A stretch of DNA of 64,000 bases from Syngnathus acus (lineage: Eukaryota > Chordata > Actinopteri > Syngnathiformes > Syngnathidae). Positions 1 to 13,000 of this stretch are shown one piece after another (the first letter of the stretch is position 1; each line of letters begins with the position of its first letter). The notes under the pieces were generated by a model. It was not told the origin of the DNA and ran no database searches. It was given only the letters and a program-made list of their open reading frames with translations. The position numbers were made by a program, and so were the translations under genes. The stretch is from assembly GCF_901709675.1 (NCBI RefSeq), contig NC_051103.1, positions 4,883,501 through 4,947,500 on the forward strand, written 5' to 3'.

Positions 1-2828
1 GATGGGGAAAAGAGAGGGATGGAGGGTAATTACACTGGCACTTCCTGCTGCTCTCTAATTGGCCATCTGCGATGCCAGGGGGCGGGCCCCGCAGCCATCT
101 TACATCACGGACAATCGGAGGCGCCCGATTTACTTTTGAGCAAAAATTGTGTAAATGATTCTGGCAAATATTTTTTAAAAATTCCCCATATACCATAATT
201 ATTTCGGAAACACGCAAACATCTGAATCATTTTTGGGATTTTACTGGATTGTGAAGCTGCGCCAAACATGGAAATGATGTGCCTCCCTGAATGCCTTTAG
301 TCAGAAAGCGCTCACAGAAAGTACAGAGAAAAAAATATCTTGAGTCTTTAACAGCACTTCCTTTCTGTTTCCATCGCTTCCGTTTGCCTCGCTGCTCAGC
401 CCCCCCCCTTCCTCTCCTCAGATTACTGCAGTGTTTACCAGAGCTTTGAGAGACTTACCCACCAGGCCACGCGTGAGGTCACACTTGCCCCATCAGGCTA
501 AAAAAAAGAAAAACCAAAAAAAAAAAACCCTACCAGTCAAATCCTCATGCAGAGCCTGCCTGGGAGTCACTAGTACATGTTGTGTTTGCCGTAGTGCGTG
601 TAGGTGCATGTCACTGCAGCCGCACACGCTGCGTTGCTATGTGTGTGTATGCATGTGTGTCGGTTTCTCCACTTGACTCTATTGTGTGTCCCGCTTCACC
701 TTGATGTCCCACTGCGACGAGCCAATGATCTGCCCTTTCTAAACCACTCTCACCAGACAAAATATTAGGTGCACCAGCATCATTGAATGAGGACCAAAAT
801 ATTTGATAAATCAATTAATAATAGGGTGAAACCTCCAACAACCATTGGAAAACAAAACATCTCACTTTCATGAGCCTGTTGTCTATGGCTTTGTGTTACG
901 TTAGCATTAAGCTAACAATCTCTCGCGAAATGAAATCACATGGTCTGGTTAAACATTTGTTTTCAAATACACGCTGTTTAGTTCATTTGGTTTTACAGTA
1001 CGCTTTAACTGGGAGTGGCGAACAGCTTGAAGCAAGCACACTTTTCTTCTTATTTGCAGAACTGTGCAAGTGAGAGCGACAAGGAGCACTGTTAACTCTA
1101 AATGTGCATAATGCCCGTGAGGCAAAACTATCCCCTGTTGACTGAGCATACTAATGACATGACAACTTTTACATTTCTACTTTGACTAGCAAGGGAGTAT
1201 TTCCGATACTAGCTTTATGGTGACAGTGAAAATAACTTACTACTCAACAAGCAGCAGTTTTGCAGATAGTAAACGATTCTTCAATAAAGAGCCTTCAAGC
1301 TGTTTAATGCCACTGCCAGTTAAAGCTTAGCGTCAAACCAAACCTAAATAAAGACGATGATTAGGTTGTATAGATAAAACAACCACAAAGCTTTGCCTTA
1401 GGCAAGTTGACTTAGCTTTATGCAAACAATTTAAACAAGATTTTATTTTAAGGCCATATCGCCCAGCCTCGCACCAAGATGGCCGTCGCTGGACGCCAGA
1501 GATGGAACAGTAACTGTGGCGACATGCACGCGGAGATGCATGCTATATTCGTGTTACTTCACGCGCACACATACCGTCAGACGACGGGAGGGCAAACGGG
1601 GAGGCGCCTATGGAATCTGTGGGGTCTTAGTGTTTGACGAGATACATTTAGCATAAGTGGATTAGCCTCAATCCCCCTTTTACAGCAAGACAAGAGAGAG
1701 GCCACGAGGAAGACAAGTGAACGACGGACTTGATGAGAACAAAGGGAGACGTGCGTCTGTGTGTTAATGCTCGCAAGAAGCCTAATTGGGTGGTGGTGGG
1801 TTGGGGGGGGCAATTAGGTTTGCCAGGGGAGGTGCCACACAAGTCCGCGTCACACTTACAGCATGGCAGCAGCAGGCGTGTGTGCACGCACGTGGGCGTG
1901 GAGCTGCGCGGCGATGCGGCGGCATATAAAATTCAGGCCCCGAGAGCTGCAGTGCTACGCAAAGACGCCACAGCAACAATTACATTGATTCACATCCTGC
2001 CCCTCCGCCGCTACCGCTGCGGTTTTTTATTTCATCCTCGCAAGCCCTGTCGACAACACACACACACACACAAGACCTTGTGATTGAATTGGATATCGCC
2101 TCGGAATTATGGACACAAGCGCGCTGCGTTGAAACATGCGGCACTCACTGGACACTTCATTAGGTACACCTGCACCACCTTAATGGCACCCTCATCTGTT
2201 CTGAATGACACGGTCAGCGAGCTAACGACGTTTGAACGGACTAAGCAAAATATTCAAATTCTTTGTGGCGTGATGCAATGCAGTCAAAGTGCAGTCTGCC
2301 TGTTCAAAACAAGTAAATCTAAACAAAAAAACAAGACCGCGAGAGTCACAATGCCGTTTTGTATTGGTGTGCATCCCTCCAATAAAAGACTATTTGATAC
2401 GCATCTCGATGCAGGCAGTGCGACACGATTTAAGGACAGAACATTTCCAACCGGAATGATCTGAGTGGATTCAGTGAAATTACAGTTAAAACCGATTCCA
2501 TATGGCTGAAGCTTTCTTTTATAATCATTCAAATATATTTCATTTGGGCCAATTAGCGAATCGGGCTCCTGACATCTCTCACTAGGTCACACCCCTTAAA
2601 GGCACATCCAACACACAAATACTGTACATGCTGGCACATTGGCACGTTTTCGCATTTAACAAACCAATATGCGTGAAACAAGGGATTATATTTAAAAAAA
2701 AAAAACATCTTTAAGAGCTTGAGTTCTAATTCAAGGAGGATTAATCGGGCTTGAATGCACCGTTGAAAGTCGACAAACAGAGCAAAGATGTAATGCGTGT
2801 GTTTCTGTGCGAGTGTGTGTTAGCATAC
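1..2828 (-). other. camk2g intron 2 (5' part), no coding exon seen
   Basis: Intronic sequence downstream of exon 2; the donor GTATGC sits at 2823-2828. I see no conserved kinase exon. It holds a short (CA)n tract near 2056-2071, A/T-rich stretches, and at about 2146-2179 a copy of a CATTAGGTACACCTGC motif that recurs elsewhere in the window. The open frames here have no recognisable similarity and no codon pattern, so I treat them as chance. Confidence 0.75.
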
Positions 2829-4741
2829 CTCGTGCAGATAGCTTCTTGGTGTTGATGATTTTGGCGGCGTATTCCTGCCCGGAGGATTTCTTGACACATC
2901 GGCGCACCACTGAAAAAGCTCCCCTATGAAAACAAGACCACAGTGTTATGAAATAGGCACTTCACAATAGACTCGACGAACCAAAACTTCCTAAAAGCCG
3001 AAACAATTGCAATTATAGCTTTTATCTATCAGGTCCACATGCAAAATTCAGTTCTGGGCTGCTTTATCAGGGTTAAAAAGAATTACGCTGCTAACCTTGA
3101 GTTAACATCCCAAGCTTGGTGAACTCTCAACATAAGGACAGCAAAAACTAGTATGAAAACTTTAACATCGGATCTAGGAACTTTTGGAGGGACATTGCAT
3201 TTTAACTTTCAAGGTTTTTCCTGGCTCAAATTTGATCATACCAAACTGTAGACAGTCGAAGGGCTGTCGTTGAGCTTAAGTCAGGATTTAACCACTCCGC
3301 ACCATGCCGCCGCCATGAAATGAACCGGACCTCTCATGGACGAGCAAATACTAATCTTCCATAGACACGCAACTACAATGCTACGATGGAATTACATTTG
3401 TCACAATCATACTGCCCAATGTTTATTCTCCACACGAACCCCAGATGGAAACTGCACCCCCCGCCCCCCTCACGGTCTACCACAATTCTGCGCCATCATT
3501 TTCCGAGCACTATCATCTCCTGCGCAAGCACTCTGTTGCAGGGGAGGGGGCTTCGGGCGACCTGTCACTCCATGAAAGCGTCCACCACTGCCACCGCCGC
3601 CGCCACACTCAACTCCCCCGCCACCGCCACCAGCACTCTCCTCTTGCTTTCAATTATTTAGCAGCAAATGAAAGGTGACGGCTGACAAGAGGCCCCACGT
3701 GAAACAAGTTGATGATAATGACAGATGGCGGAAAAGATGCTTTAGGGTTAAAAAAAAAACAGTGGTCAGTGTTAAAGGAGAGCCACTATAGGAGATCTGC
3801 AAAGACATGGCTGATGCTGCCTTTTTAGGGAAGGGTGGTGATGATGATGTGGAAGAGGATGATGATGATGAAACAGCAGCAGTTGTGATGTCGTCATCAA
3901 AATACCGAGAAAACGCGCGTCACCACTTCTTAACGTGCGCGTGATTATTAGCTCCAATTTTAAAAAGTGAGGGAGAGAGGGAGGCACTGTGATGTGTTCA
4001 CAGACCTGCGCCAGGGGGGGGGAACAGCTGGTGCGCGGGGCGTTACGGCGCAAACATTAATACAAGCGGCCGGGACCGCATGACTTCCTCATTAGGTGAT
4101 CCAGGGCTATGTAACGTTACTCAACACGGGAGCACAAATCATCTGCAGCTGCTCATTGGGGGTGGGTGGGTAGTGGTGGTCTGGGTGGGGGGGGGCAGAA
4201 GAAGAGATCGGCCTTGCGAGTACAGCCTCCGGACGAGGGAGCCCGCGCGGAGCTGTCAAAAAGAAGCCTTGGGCCAGGGGTGGGGGTAAAAGGGGGAGGG
4301 GGGGGGTTGTCAGCGGCTGAAGGGGGCTCCGCGAGGGCACAAAATGGTGGTTGAGTCTATGTTCACGAACCAACATTCGGGGGCGTTTAAAATTTTGAAG
4401 AGGGGCTAACGCGGCTAGTGGAGCACCGCGATAGCGGCGGGGCTGGTGACCGAACACAAGCGCTCTCGAGCGGCTAGCCCGTCTAGCTGCAGCCATTAGC
4501 GGGGGCGGACAAGCGAGCGAGCGCGACATATTGCAAAAGCCCCGGAGGTCCCTCCCGAAGCTACCCGAAAACGTTGGCCTGCAAGCCGGCCAGCCTTGCA
4601 TTACAGTGAGACGAGGTTGTTGCAGGGGTGGGGGAGACTGGAAGACGAACACGGTGCATTTGTGTGTGCCGCTTACTTCCCGAGCTCCTCGTACAGCTGG
4701 TACTCGTCAGTAAACCGGGTGGACGTTCCGGTGGTCGCCAT
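2829..4741 (-). CDS. camk2g: Calcium/calmodulin-dependent protein kinase II gamma, first two coding exons (partial)
   Basis: Serine/threonine kinase activated by Ca2+/calmodulin, which assembles as a dodecameric holoenzyme; only the N-terminus is here. Exon 1 (4677-4741) encodes 21 residues plus two bases, starting [20 protein letters not shown]. Exon 2 (2829-2923, 95 bases, the length I recall for CaMKII exon 2) supplies the glycine-rich loop (GAFSVVRR) and the ATP-binding lysine segment ([15 protein letters not shown]). Phases fit: AA|G closes Lys before GAFS, and exon 2 ends in G| ready for the Asp of ARDHQK. The VKK after VVRRC matches the gamma paralogue as remembered; delta has MKI. Exon 3 was searched for by eye in 1-2828 and not found, so it lies beyond base 1. 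The start has a good context (gccATGg reversed) in a CpG-rich region. Paralogue assignment also rests on the sec24c neighbour. Confidence 0.93.
2924..4676 (-). other. camk2g intron 1
   Basis: Intron between the two CaMKII exons (donor GTAAGC at 4671-4676, acceptor TAG at 2924-2926). It contains purine/pyrimidine-rich tracts, GAT/CAT-type triplet runs near 3835-3875, and G-runs at 4010-4022 and 4170-4310. The last part, above about 4080, is CpG-rich and belongs to the promoter-proximal island. No additional exon is seen. Confidence 0.75.
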
Positions 4742-4990
4742 GGTTGGTGCCGTGAGGGGCAAGCCCAAGCCTCGGGGGAAGGGGGTGGGGGTTCGACGGC
4801 GGCTGGCTCTCCGTGCGGTGGTCCGACAGAGGGGTGCGTAGCCTAGCTTTCCGACACAAGCGAAGTGACAGGCAGGCAAGTCTGAGGAGCAGAGCCCTGC
4901 ACACACAGAAAGGGAGGGGCTATTGAGAGGAGGAGTGACGCGAGTTGCGCGTGTGAGCCGAGCGGAGGAGTTCTCGCGAGATGTGCTGAA
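4080..4990 (-). promoter_or_regulatory. CpG-rich promoter / 5' UTR region of camk2g
   Basis: Dense CpG and GC-rich sequence surrounds the camk2g start codon (4739-4741) and falls away sharply beyond about 4985, where A/T-rich intergenic sequence begins. This is the profile of a CpG-island promoter. No TATA box is evident on the minus strand. The exact transcription start is not deducible; it is probably between 4790 and 4985. Confidence 0.6.
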
Positions 4991-7900
4991 ATGACCCCCC
5001 CAACCCAAAAAATAAACTGTGAACATGTGTAAGGCTTGGTTCTTTGCTTTATTAATACGGAGAATCGACTATTTTATTTAATGCTGACATATCACGAATA
5101 CTACAAAGAGACGAATGTTCACACTGACATTAAAAAGAAATCTGTATGCAAGTTGAGAGACAAGCATTCACACTAAATGAGTGGGAAACCTAATTTGAAT
5201 GAATGCGGAGAGACATTCATATGAATTTTGATTCCTTTTAAAATAATTTGAACATTTTGAGGCACTAGCATAACAATCGCACCAATTTTATTTGGGTATA
5301 AAAATGGTTGAATGTTGCAAGACAAATGTTCAGTCTCATGTTAATGCTTGTAAAAGCAGGTGAATGCCGAGACAAGCAGTCACACTCTTGCTCATGTATG
5401 TTATAAATGCTGAGAGGTAAACTTTTACCATAATGCTAATGCTTATAAAGGTAGTTGAATGCTGAGAGACAACCATTCACACATTTCCTGAGTGTCCAAC
5501 TGTTCTCTGTCACACTTGACTGCAGCAGCAAGGCGGCCTCCTGCTCAAACACACATCCGCACACACACATTGCATAAGTATAGGCGGATAGAGATACACA
5601 CAGCATGGATCAATATTGATTAATGCAGGTCTTGCTCTGAACATAGTTGCCCTTTTCCAAGTCATTGACTTTGCTTTTGCATATGGTTCTGTGTCAGTCA
5701 GGGAGGGGAAGTAGGGGGCAAAGTTGGGGTAGCAAGCTAGCAACACGCAAATGGGCTGCAGCACCGTGAGCTGGCCGGCTCTAAAAGACGCCGTCGCGCG
5801 CTGACAGAGTGCCTTGCTAAATGTTTAATGTGGCGTGAGCGGGAGGCCATTGCTGGCCAGGGTGGGTGGGGCTGTGGAGCTCTGGAGGGGGATCATGATG
5901 CCCCGCAACTCACATGCTTCGCTGCTTATAGTGCAGCATGCAGTGTCCATTTTGGCTCTAGTTACCAACTACCCCTCCCTTCTGACTTTTGGAGACTTGT
6001 GGTTCCTCCATCTAACGTCGAGCGAGGCTGAGGCATGCAGTGTGTGGTCGTCGATCGCGAACAAAGGGCTGAGGAGTTGAGCATTATGTAACAGCGTGTG
6101 GAGGCTGAGGAGGTGGCGGAAGAGGAGGCGAGGCGGCCGGGTTCGCACGTAGGAAAAGGAGGGCAGGAGCGAGGCCATCAGCCTACGTTTTCTGCGCGCA
6201 GCTCATTTGTCTTCACGCACATACACAGCCGCGTGCGAGAGAGTCGGTCTTCTTTTCTGCATCGCGCGCACGCAGATAGCACTTCAGATTTGAACTTTTC
6301 CATGTTGCGGCTTTTCTTTTTGTGTTTGCATGCTGACAAGCCTCGGGAAAAAAAAAAAATCAGCATTTTGCTCTTTTTCAGAGTGCTGAGCAGGCACACA
6401 GAGGATGCTCGCACGTTGCGTTCAAACACTGACACAGAGTAGGAAATCTGAGCACTAAGTCAACAGACAAGCACTAGAAGAGTGATGGTTTTGTTTAGCC
6501 ATCCATCCACTTTGTAAAGCGAGCGTCTTCATTAGGGTGCTTTCTGCAATGGCCTATCAATAAATCTATGGAGCTGTCCGTGGTACTGAAGTAGCAGACA
6601 TTATTCAACACACCCTCTACTCTCGACATTTGTTTGCGATACGCTTATCTTTCCTCAGTAGTATTATAAATTGTCATATACACAGACTGACTGCATATGC
6701 AAAGGCAAGCACATTTGGATATGAGCAAGAGTAACAGTTCTTTTTGGCAAATAGACATTTAATGAATCACATAAGTCCTCCAGTCTGCGTGTGTGCGTAG
6801 TCCACGGCTATTATTAGCTATAAGAGGAGGCGTCGAAATGAAAAGTAGTAATCGTTTTGGAGCACAGCGTCATGATCGACACGGCATTTTATTTGATCAT
6901 TACCTTTGTGTCTTTTCTGGGTTTCTAAAAAATAAAATATTGTGACTGATATTAGGGGCCACGACGCAATCTGCGCGTTACATCACCACATGACGACGAT
7001 AATAATGAGAGGGTGGACGGGGCCACTGGACTGAGTCATAACACGCTTCCTTCGCTCCCGCCTCTTGTTTTTTTCCCTTAAGTTTAGATGCACTACTTTG
7101 AAGACAATGAGAACAAGGGGCGGAGTGAAGAATAAGTTGTCGAAATTGTTTAACATGACATATGACATGAAATTTAATTTTTGAACACTTGGGTTCGCCA
7201 TCCTCACGTTTTATTGTGACTGAGTGTGTGGCTGTAAAAGACCTGTTGCGTGATGGCATCAGCAGAGTGTCGCGTTGGCTGGTTCTTCATATGTTGAATG
7301 ACACTGGCTGGACTGTGTCCCAACTTATTTGTCCAGTCTATGCGGCCACTTCTTCCCACTGATGGACTGTCAAAATTGCAGCAAGGAAGGAAAAAGAAAA
7401 AAAAACATTTAAGCACATAAAAAGCTTGCTACTCACTGATTGACTCCATTATCGTAAGGAGGAAAAAGTGTTTTATTGATTTCAAAATGCCATTTGGAAA
7501 GTTGGGAGTGATTTATCAACAATGAAAAGTGTGCTTTTGCTGACCTCCGGTGGTTTTTCTGCTGAGGTAGCCAAATGCTGCTATTTTTCTTATTTATTAT
7601 GGAAAATTGACTTTTTAAATGTTTTGTATACAAATCGTTGTGTCTGGAGTCTCTGGGCTGCCTGTAAAGCCATCAAGTGCGCAATTAAACAACTCAGTCA
7701 GCCAATTTCATCAGGAAATGATGAGTATATTTTCAAAATGGAAAAAAAATTGAAGGGACATCATTTTTGAGAGAACAGTTTTAAATCCACAACGTCTCCT
7801 TTAAAAAGATTTAAAATGACTGGACCCACACACACATTTACTTGTGGCGTGCGGTCAAATCCTGCCCAATGTCAGCCATGCTCACTGAGCTGGAACAACA

Positions 7901-9600
7901 ACCTGACAGATGCACCATAAATATCCTCTTGGTTGAAAACCAGGAGAGTCAAAATTAATCCATTTTTTTTCTTTCTTTTTTTTTTTTAACTGATAAGGGT
8001 TTGAGTGATTTGTTTATTTCCCATCACTGCGGCTTAGCGGGCTTGGGTCCTCTGCCAAGTGCAAGTTTGAATGACCTATTTGAGGGGAATTCTATCCCAG
8101 TTGTATTATTTAAGAGGACGGTATCATCGTGCACTTTGAAATGTTTTTTTATAGCTTCTCAAAGGAATGGGGGTGATAATGTAAGCCTTAATTTTTTTTA
8201 AATAGGCTAATTAGGGGAAATTGCTGATTTATTTTGACCTAATTGTAATTTATTTCTAAAAACATTTAAAATCAAGCTATTTCATTGGTAAAAATATTCT
8301 GTCGACTATTTTTACATCTGTAATTTTGACATTTTCATATTGCTATGACTTATTCTATTTTTGTCTATGTATTTATCTACTATATATTTGATTGCTAGAA
8401 TATTTTCTCAAACCAGACAAGAAATATTGATAACAGTAAGACATATTTTAGCATAAATAGTTCTGATTCATAAGGATTATGATTATATTGATTTGGGGGT
8501 ATACCTCATGGTTCTTTTTACAGCCTTACAGTACTGCATCCATTTTAGGTCGGTGGCTGCCATGTACAGTTCTCAAAATGAAGCCAGCTTGGGAAGATGT
8601 GTGTTGAATTTCACTTTTGAAACAATCATTTTTATTAGCAGTCCCGAGAGGCAATGAGAAACGGGGGTGGCGGGGGCTACAAAAAAAAGGGAACAAAACA
8701 AGCAAGATTATACAGTGAAGATCAATCAAAATAACAGAGAACAAAAGATTTCAAACACATTTGTACATCTTTTTGTTTGCAAAGGAACACAAGGTGATTT
8801 TGACTTGAATTTTGGTAGGTTCGTTAGAGGGTCCCTCTGTTCCTCAGGCGAAATTTCACCAGGACCGACACACGCATGCATGCACGCACTCACTAAAATA
8901 AATCAGTCGTGACATTAAACCCCTTTCATTAGTAAAAGCCATTTTCTGTTTACGATGGCAAAACAATCCATCAGAAGGCTTCTTCTCTATGAATTCTGTA
9001 CAAATTATATATTTGATATAAATTTATGTATATATATATATATAAACACACAGACTACTCAGTGCAGGTCCATTCGTCCGCTTTACTCACACCACATAGA
9101 AATTATGGCGCGAGAAGGCCTGCAGCTTCCCCACAGGAAGTGAGAACTATTAGGGACACCACTAATCGGATCTACCAACCTGGAGCTTTGCAAAAAATAA
9201 AATGCTTAGTTTGTTTATTTTTTGTTAATTATTGCAGTTTCCTCCATGTGTCAAGTGGGACACCTCAGTCAGGACAATCAGACACAAGGGGGCGTCACAC
9301 ACACAAAATGTGGTTGTGGCGTGACTAATTGATCACGGTTGGCCAATGCGTGAGAACGGAGGACAATTACGTACGAGCAAAGGTGTTTCCATTAGCCGAT
9401 GCTTCCCGTCGCATTAATAAACAAGCCCTAGCTACAGAAAGTGGGGACACTTCATTAGGTACACTTAATGAATGCTAATAATCGAGTGTTGTCAATGAAC
9501 AACTTGTTAACTACCTTTGTATCAGAAACTCCTATTAGTCTGTAAAGGTGAAGACACTTCATTAGCGGATTGCTCTAAGGCGATAAATGATTAAGGGGAG
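4990..9600. other. Intergenic region between camk2g and sec24c
   Basis: About 4.6 kb between the camk2g 5' end and the sec24c 3' end, mostly A/T-rich (notably 8200-8520), with no frame resembling a known protein. It includes the degenerate repeat at 5100-5500, a GC-richer stretch near 5770-6280, a short (TA)n run near 9026-9044, and repeat fragments carrying the ACTTCATTAGGTACAC motif near 9441-9470. In human, several genes (FUT11, CHCHD1, ZSWIM8, NDST2) occupy the SEC24C-CAMK2G interval; none is recognisable here. Confidence 0.65.
5100..5500. repeat. Degenerate tandem repeat, about 45-55 base period
   Basis: A core resembling GAATGCTGAGAGACAACCAT followed by TCACAC recurs about seven times with much divergence, near 5112, 5155, 5201, 5311, 5361, 5409 and 5457. 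Companion segments such as ATGCTTATAAAGGTAGTTGA lie between copies. The spacing suggests an old minisatellite that has accumulated substitutions and indels. No coding frame runs through it. Confidence 0.6.
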
Positions 9601-9778
9601 TGGCGGAGATCAGGTTACAGCATTTATTTGATTTCATTGGTGTCTTGCTAGCACGGAGACCTCCTATAGAACGGGATTGGATTCTATATAAAAAGCCATA
9701 TATGAGAGAGGGTGCTTTAAACAGCCTTTAGTCAGTGCTAGTCAATACATACAGTCCTGTTGCATACATTATTCTTCA

Positions 9779-9811
<33 letters not shown>

Positions 9812-10072
9812 TATATACATACATCACCCTCCCTCCTCCCCCTCTTCTTCGTCCTCCCTCGCAGTCGATTTGAGGCAGAGTGAAGCTCTATTAACACCAG
9901 ATTATCTCACACCCACACAAATTTCCTCATACGCTCACACAATGTAATGTGCCAGCTGTGGCGCTCCGCTGACAATGAAGAGATCATTAGGTAGGTAAAA
10001 AAAAAAAAAAAAAAGGACATGGGAAGAAGGGGCAGAATAGAAGGAAAGGAGAAGATGGCGGCGTAGACCAAT
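9600..10072 (-). other. sec24c 3' untranslated region with candidate poly(A) signal
   Basis: Sequence below the sec24c stop codon, read on the minus strand. A canonical AATAAA (reverse of tttatt) lies at 9623-9628, about 450 bases past the stop, and is the best terminator candidate. The UTR would contain a long (CA)n microsatellite at 9779-9804 and an A-run at 9998-10014 (plus-strand sense). The boundary is inferred, with no transcript evidence. Confidence 0.45.
9779..9804. repeat. (TG)n microsatellite
   Basis: About 13 uninterrupted TG/GT dinucleotides on the plus strand, followed by a short TATG/TATA extension, inside the presumed sec24c 3' UTR. Likely length-polymorphic. Confidence 0.9.
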
Positions 10073-13000
10073 CTAGCTGAGGAGCTGGCGGATTTCCTTG
10101 TGCATGTGACACAGGAAGTCCACGTAGGAAGCGCCGCCACTGGCGCTTTTGTCCTCCATCAGGAAGTGTCGGAAGATGAGCTCAGAGCGGTCCTCCTGCT
10201 TCACTACCACCAGCTGTGACAGCAGAGTGTGTGTGTGGTGGAACAGCACAAATACATCATATTAATTGATTAAATTCTGGCAGTTATTTAAGTTTTGCAT
10301 TTTTGTTAAACCCCAGACAAAATCTCTAAAATGTTTGAGGGACACCCTGGAAATGGCCATGACTTCAGATGAATAATCATAAAAATGGTGAGTGCCCCAT
10401 ACTTGGGTTCTAAATCTAGAGGTATACCTTCATGTATCGTGACCGCTGTGCTCTGAAGGAGTCAATCATCTCTCTGAGTCTTAGCGAGAAAGGATTATCC
10501 AAGACAGGTAGACACGTCTGAAACATTTAAAAAATTTAAAAAAATCGTTTCTCCAGGTAACACACATCTGGTTCAAGATACCATGCTGTAGAAGAGAAAC
10601 ATTCAAAATGAAAACACAACCAGCATTGTCTCACCATTGACGCGTCGATCTGGCCAAAATTAGATGTTCCAAAGATGTTGAGCAGCAGCTCTTGCTGCGC
10701 GTTGGCCCCCACCCACAGGAAGAGGTGCAGGCCCGTCTCCAACAGGTATACGCCCCCTTTGGACAGCCTCTCCTCAGACGCCCGCACCGCCACTGGCAAC
10801 GAGCCGCTCTCCAGCTTCATCTATGGAAAAAGTAACCACTCTTAGAGATTTCCACATTGCTAATTCTTTCTTTTCTTTCAAATTACATACCAGCGGCAGC
10901 AGGCGTGGGTAGAAAAACACGTGCGTCTCGGACACGTCCATGCAGCTGATGAGCTGTCGTAAGTAGGCCCTGTCATCCAGCGACACGTCGGCGGCGGGCA
11001 GCAGCAGGTCGCTCTTCAGCACGCAGTTAAGGTAGACGGGCAGCAGTTTCATGCACTCGGGGAGGATCAACTGGAGAAAAAAAATTATTCCAAACTTTGG
11101 TGAAGAAGCTAGACAGATTTATGCATTCCATGAGGGGACTCAATTATAACAGTTTAAATTTATAGCATTCCTTCAAAGGGACTAGGGATTTTTAACAATA
11201 TCTTACAGTGGACATTTTAGACTCGTACCTGACCGGCCGACGAGGGACTGGCACAGTTCTTGCGATAGCAGGCCAGGATCTGGGCACACTGGTTGACCAG
11301 AGTGTCCCTCACCGCCTTCGTGGGATTGTTAAGGATGCCGCGGAAAGCTGTGATAAAAGACAAACGCGATATGTGACAACTGCAAAAAATGAGCTCAAAA
11401 AAGTTCAAGCGAGAGTGCGGGTCCTCACCGTATTTAGAGAGAAAGTTGATGATGGTGTCCGTCTCACAATTGCGGTAAAGGTCGGACAGTTGGGAGCAGC
11501 AGTTGACAGCCATGTTGTGGACACGTAGGCGCCTTTGGCCGCCGCAGTTGGTGTACAACACGGCACACTGCAGGGGGCACAAGCAACAAGTTGAGAATGA
11601 AAGAAACAATGAGTAGCTTCCCGGGAAGAATTACAACTCGCCTGCATGAGCGCCCCGGTCTCCTCACTGAGCTTATCGTCGTGCTTGAACTCCACCGTGA
11701 CTGCCTTGTCGCAGTCGAGCCCGGCGAGCTCGACGTCGGTGGTGTTGCTCATGTAGAACGAGCCCAAGAAGTCAGTTGCTCGAATTCCTAAGGAAAACAA
11801 GAAATGAGGAAAACAAATGAGTCAATCGCAATGTATTTGCAAAAATAAAAGTAAATAAAAATTTGGAATCAATTCTGTATTTGACAAATAATTTAATGTT
11901 TTTGTGCTCAAGCCTTGTCTTTGCCGCTATATTGTGGCATCATGATGTTAAATAACTATGTTGAAGTGAGCAAAGGAACTTCTTTTCATCAGTCCGTAGC
12001 CATGTCTGAACGCCAAGTTTTCCTGCCATCTTGTGGCATTTGTAGGCAATTACTAAATGTTTTAGTGGGGGTGTCCATTACTCAGAGATTGTTGTTATTC
12101 ATGAAAGGGCTCAAGCCTCATCCCCCCCCAAATAACAAATGTAAATAGTGACTCACCTGTGCTGGTTCGAACCCTCATGACAGCATCAAAGCCCATCGGC
12201 TTCTGAACGTCTCGTCGAAGGTCGTTTAGGAATCTCTCCTGGTCCGACTGAGCCTGGAAAGATAGAAATAATAAATGAAAGCTTACAAGACCTGAAGAAA
12301 ACTTTTCAGGGTGTAGCCTGAAGAATGTCCAACCTGGAAGTAGGTGTACTTGTAGACTGAGCCTCCGGTGGAGACGGGAACCACGGCGAGTGTCGCCACG
12401 TCCACGTACTGGTTGGGGAAGAGGAAGAGGTCCACGCAGCAGCCCTGTGCCACGCACTCTTTTGCCAGTGTGTTGTAGAAGCCCACCTGAGGCTGAAACA
12501 AAGACTGGACAAGACACCAAACGTCACATATCAAGTCAGATTTCAGAAGTATTTGGAGATGGGGAGGGCCACACACATTTATATAATATGTCAGGGAAAT
12601 ATTGAACTTCTTACCTTTTCCTTGTCACTGCCAATCAGCTTCTTGTCTTCTCTGTTCTTGAGTTTGCCGGGGGCCTCGGCAATGGGCAACGAGGTGTGGA
12701 ACACAAACAGCTTCCCAGAGCAGTCTGCCGCCTGAGGAACATCATGAAGTATTACACCCGTCACGGCACAGAACCACCGAAACCCGGACAAACAAAAATT
12801 ACCTTGAGCGCCTCCAGTCCGGCCTGTATAACAGGTCCAAAGACGGTCTCAGTCTCTCGAGTGTCTGCAAACATTTCCGGGATGTGATCCAGCAAACTGC
12901 AGAAGATGAAAGACATTATGTCACATGATACATTTAAAAGTCATTACAAAACATTTGTTCTTTTTGCCCACCTCTCAATGACCTGCCGGCTCTCCCCAAC

